Assembly: GCA_018659505.1 (NCBI GenBank)
Contig: JABJMI010000439.1
Span: 1 to 7,665 of the forward strand
DNA: 7,665 bases
Direction: 5' to 3'
Source of the DNA: Planctomicrobium sp.
Lineage (GTDB): Bacteria > Planctomycetota > Planctomycetia > Planctomycetales > Planctomycetaceae
Shown here: positions 6,272-7,665 of the stretch, in pieces
Position numbering within the stretch: the stretch's first letter is position 1
How the letters are laid out: each line of letters begins with the position of its first letter
Position numbers and translations under genes: made by a program
Notes under the pieces: generated by a model
Seen by the model: the letters and a program-made list of their open reading frames with translations, nothing else
Database searches by the model: none
What the model was told of the DNA's origin: nothing

Positions 6272-6364
6272 AGTGAAGTAGGCTGGGGCACGTCCCAGCA
6301 ATACAGGTTAGACGTCCAACGCGATGCCGGGTTACGCAAAAGGCTAACCTCAGCCTACGTCACT
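6272..6364. mobile_element. 93-bp palindromic MITE-like element (AGTGA-GTAGGCTG termini)
   Basis: Outer arms 6272-6288 and 6348-6364 are inverted copies at 15 of 17 positions. An inner perfect 7-bp pair AGGTTAG/CTAACCT lies at 6305-6311 and 6344-6350. GTAGGCTGGG...CAGCCTAC repeats are, to my knowledge, a frequent intergenic family in planctomycetes and other bacteria. It sits between the stop of the TAXI gene and the truncated toxin tail A, so it marks the point where the rest of the toxin gene was lost. The element may extend further left, since the toxin-side flank around 6250-6271 (TTCGCCCCGAAAATTCGCAG) could be part of it. It encodes no transposase. Confidence 0.65.
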
Positions 6365-6378
6365 AAAGCGTAAGATTG

Positions 6379-7665
6379 CTAATTATTCTGATTCTCAACA
6401 ACTTCAATCAATCTCTCAATAGCATGATCAATTCTTTGCCGAGACAGCTTGGCATTGATCTTATTGTTCAGAGCATGGCACATTTCGACAAATGAATCGA
6501 CCGCGCGATCTTCGTTGATTTCGTGAGAGGTAAATTCCTGGAGCGCCTGTTGTCGCAATTGTGTTACTTCGTCTAACAGTCTCTGTAACGCTTGGATGTC
6601 TTTTGCTCCGGTGTGTTGATCCAGGTCGAGTTGGCTTCTTTCGATCTTTAAGAGCTTTCGTACATACTGATCGAGTTTGTGCTCTTTGTTTCGTTCTGTC
6701 ATTTTCTTGATTGATTGAAAGAGCAAGAAGCCTGCGATGAGCATAGAAACCGCTAGCGAGTACAGAGCTTCCCAGCCTTCGAAGACCTGCACATCAAATT
6801 CGGAGTGGTAGTAGTTCTTCGCTCCCGTATGAATCGTGAACTCAGGTTTGAGTTCCGCAAATTGAGAGCCTTGTGAATGAAGCTCACCGAGGCGATTGGC
6901 GATTTGAAAGCGTTCGCTCATCACAATTCGGGTGATCTCTGTCACCAATGATGTCGGAATATCTTGCCGGCAAAGTAGTTGTGCACCTTGAGCGACTGTT
7001 TGCACATCAGCTTCCGGTTCAATCGGTGCTTGGGAACGATATAACCCTTGTGGAATTTCGTATTCCAACAGCGAGACATTCTTCACCAGCAAAGCATCGG
7101 TAAATGGGATACTCAAGAGGTGACACTGCCCCGACTCAAAGAGCTCAGCGAAGATTGGAGCTTGAACACCTAATGTAATACAGGCAGCATCGATTTCATC
7201 CTCTACGAATTTCCGTTTGAGTTCGTGGTAGTTGACTCGTTCGAGTTGTAGCTGATCCTCGCGAATCCCGAGGTGATTCAAAAGCACTCGACACATCGCA
7301 TAGTCACCAGAATGTTCAAGCCCTACCTGCACACGTTTTCCAATTAAGTCGTGTGGCTTCTCAATTCCGGCACCTCGCCGCACGATTAAATGCAGTGGCT
7401 GAGAATAGAGATTGGCCACCGTTGCCAAATCGTCTTGATCTTCAATCTGTGTTGCCGAAAGGGCCTCATAGGTTCCTGGTTGATAAAGTGCAAACTGGGC
7501 GGAACCTCGCTGAAGCCCAATCAGATTGTCCATCGCTCCTTCTGAATCCGGTAGCTCAACTTGGATCCCTAAATCTGCTTCAATGGCAAGTTTGAGTTGC
7601 TCTCCGATCTGTCGATATAACCCACCTTTTGTTCCTGTCAGGATGGAAATTTTCTTTGGAAAGAA
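6379..7665 (-). CDS. TAXI/NMT1-like solute-binding protein with C-terminal membrane anchor and coiled coil, 5' end outside window
   Basis: The frame stays open to the window edge, adding 44 residues (beginning FFPKKISILTGTKGGLYRQI) before the Met at 7533, so that Met is internal. KISILTGTKGGLYRQIGEQL followed by AMDNLIGLQRGSAQFALYQP is the TAXI-family start, and a late IHTGAKNYYHSE motif (234-244 from the Met) matches the family's end. Unlike free periplasmic TRAP-TAXI receptors, it continues with a membrane segment (ALYSLAVSMLIAGFLLFQS, about 256-274), a positive stop (KKMTERNKEHK) and about 105 mostly helical residues with coiled-coil character (QLDLDQ to LRQQALQEF and on). The predicted topology is ligand-binding domain outside and helical tail inside. 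No TRAP membrane subunit is in view. A sensing or scaffolding role is inferred. The ligand is unknown. Confidence 0.85.
   Translation of the reverse strand, partial: FFPKKISILTGTKGGLYRQIGEQLKLAIEADLGIQVELPDSEGAMDNLIGLQRGSAQFALYQPGTYEALSATQIEDQDDLATVANLYSQPLHLIVRRGAGIEKPHDLIGKRVQVGLEHSGDYAMCRVLLNHLGIREDQLQLERVNYHELKRKFVEDEIDAACITLGVQAPIFAELFESGQCHLLSIPFTDALLVKNVSLLEYEIPQGLYRSQAPIEPEADVQTVAQGAQLLCRQDIPTSLVTEITRIVMSERFQIANRLGELHSQGSQFAELKPEFTIHTGAKNYYHSEFDVQVFEGWEALYSLAVSMLIAGFLLFQSIKKMTERNKEHKLDQYVRKLLKIERSQLDLDQHTGAKDIQALQRLLDEVTQLRQQALQEFTSHEINEDRAVDSFVEMCHALNNKINAKLSRQRIDHAIERLIEVVENQNN

Overview
The window looks like chromosomal DNA of a planctomycete (Rubinisphaera/Gimesia/Thalassoglobus-like). 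This is an inference from moderate GC by eye, a Tat-exported NodB-like protein of a type common in Planctomycetes/Verrucomicrobia, frequent absence of Shine-Dalgarno sequences, and several palindromic intergenic repeats. No rRNA, tRNA, CRISPR array or transposase gene is visible.

Left part (1-4726) is mostly housekeeping. On the + strand lie the C-terminal catalytic domain of a prolyl oligopeptidase (cut by the window edge), a Tat-exported polysaccharide-deacetylase-like protein 33 bp downstream, and, after a hairpin-forming dispersed repeat (2336-2414), a SixA-type histidine phosphatase. Its last 10 bp overlap, tail to tail, the end of the minus-strand queC (7-cyano-7-deazaguanine synthase). 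Upstream of queC on the minus strand is an AcuI/YhdH-type NADPH-dependent reductase; the 97-bp gap between them holds a perfect 11-bp inverted repeat.

The middle part (4727-6378) is a degraded accessory island. Read on the minus strand it holds: a 3' fragment of a probable polymorphic-toxin gene with no plausible start (tail A, 6271-5991), an Imm43/DUF1629-like immunity gene with a strong ribosome-binding site and a TTG start, a second diverged copy of the toxin tail (tail B), a 141-bp palindromic element that terminates tail B, and a hypothetical ORF whose N-terminus is encoded by that element. A different palindromic element (6272-6364) truncates tail A upstream. The best reading is a tandem toxin-tip/immunity array broken by small repeat insertions, with the immunity gene still intact. 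A pair of hydrophobic micro-ORFs lies antisense to the hypothetical ORF.

The right part (6379-7665, minus) is a TAXI/NMT1-like ligand-binding protein, cut at its 5' end by the window edge. It carries an unusual C-terminal membrane anchor and coiled-coil tail, suggesting a sensor or scaffold rather than a free periplasmic TRAP receptor.
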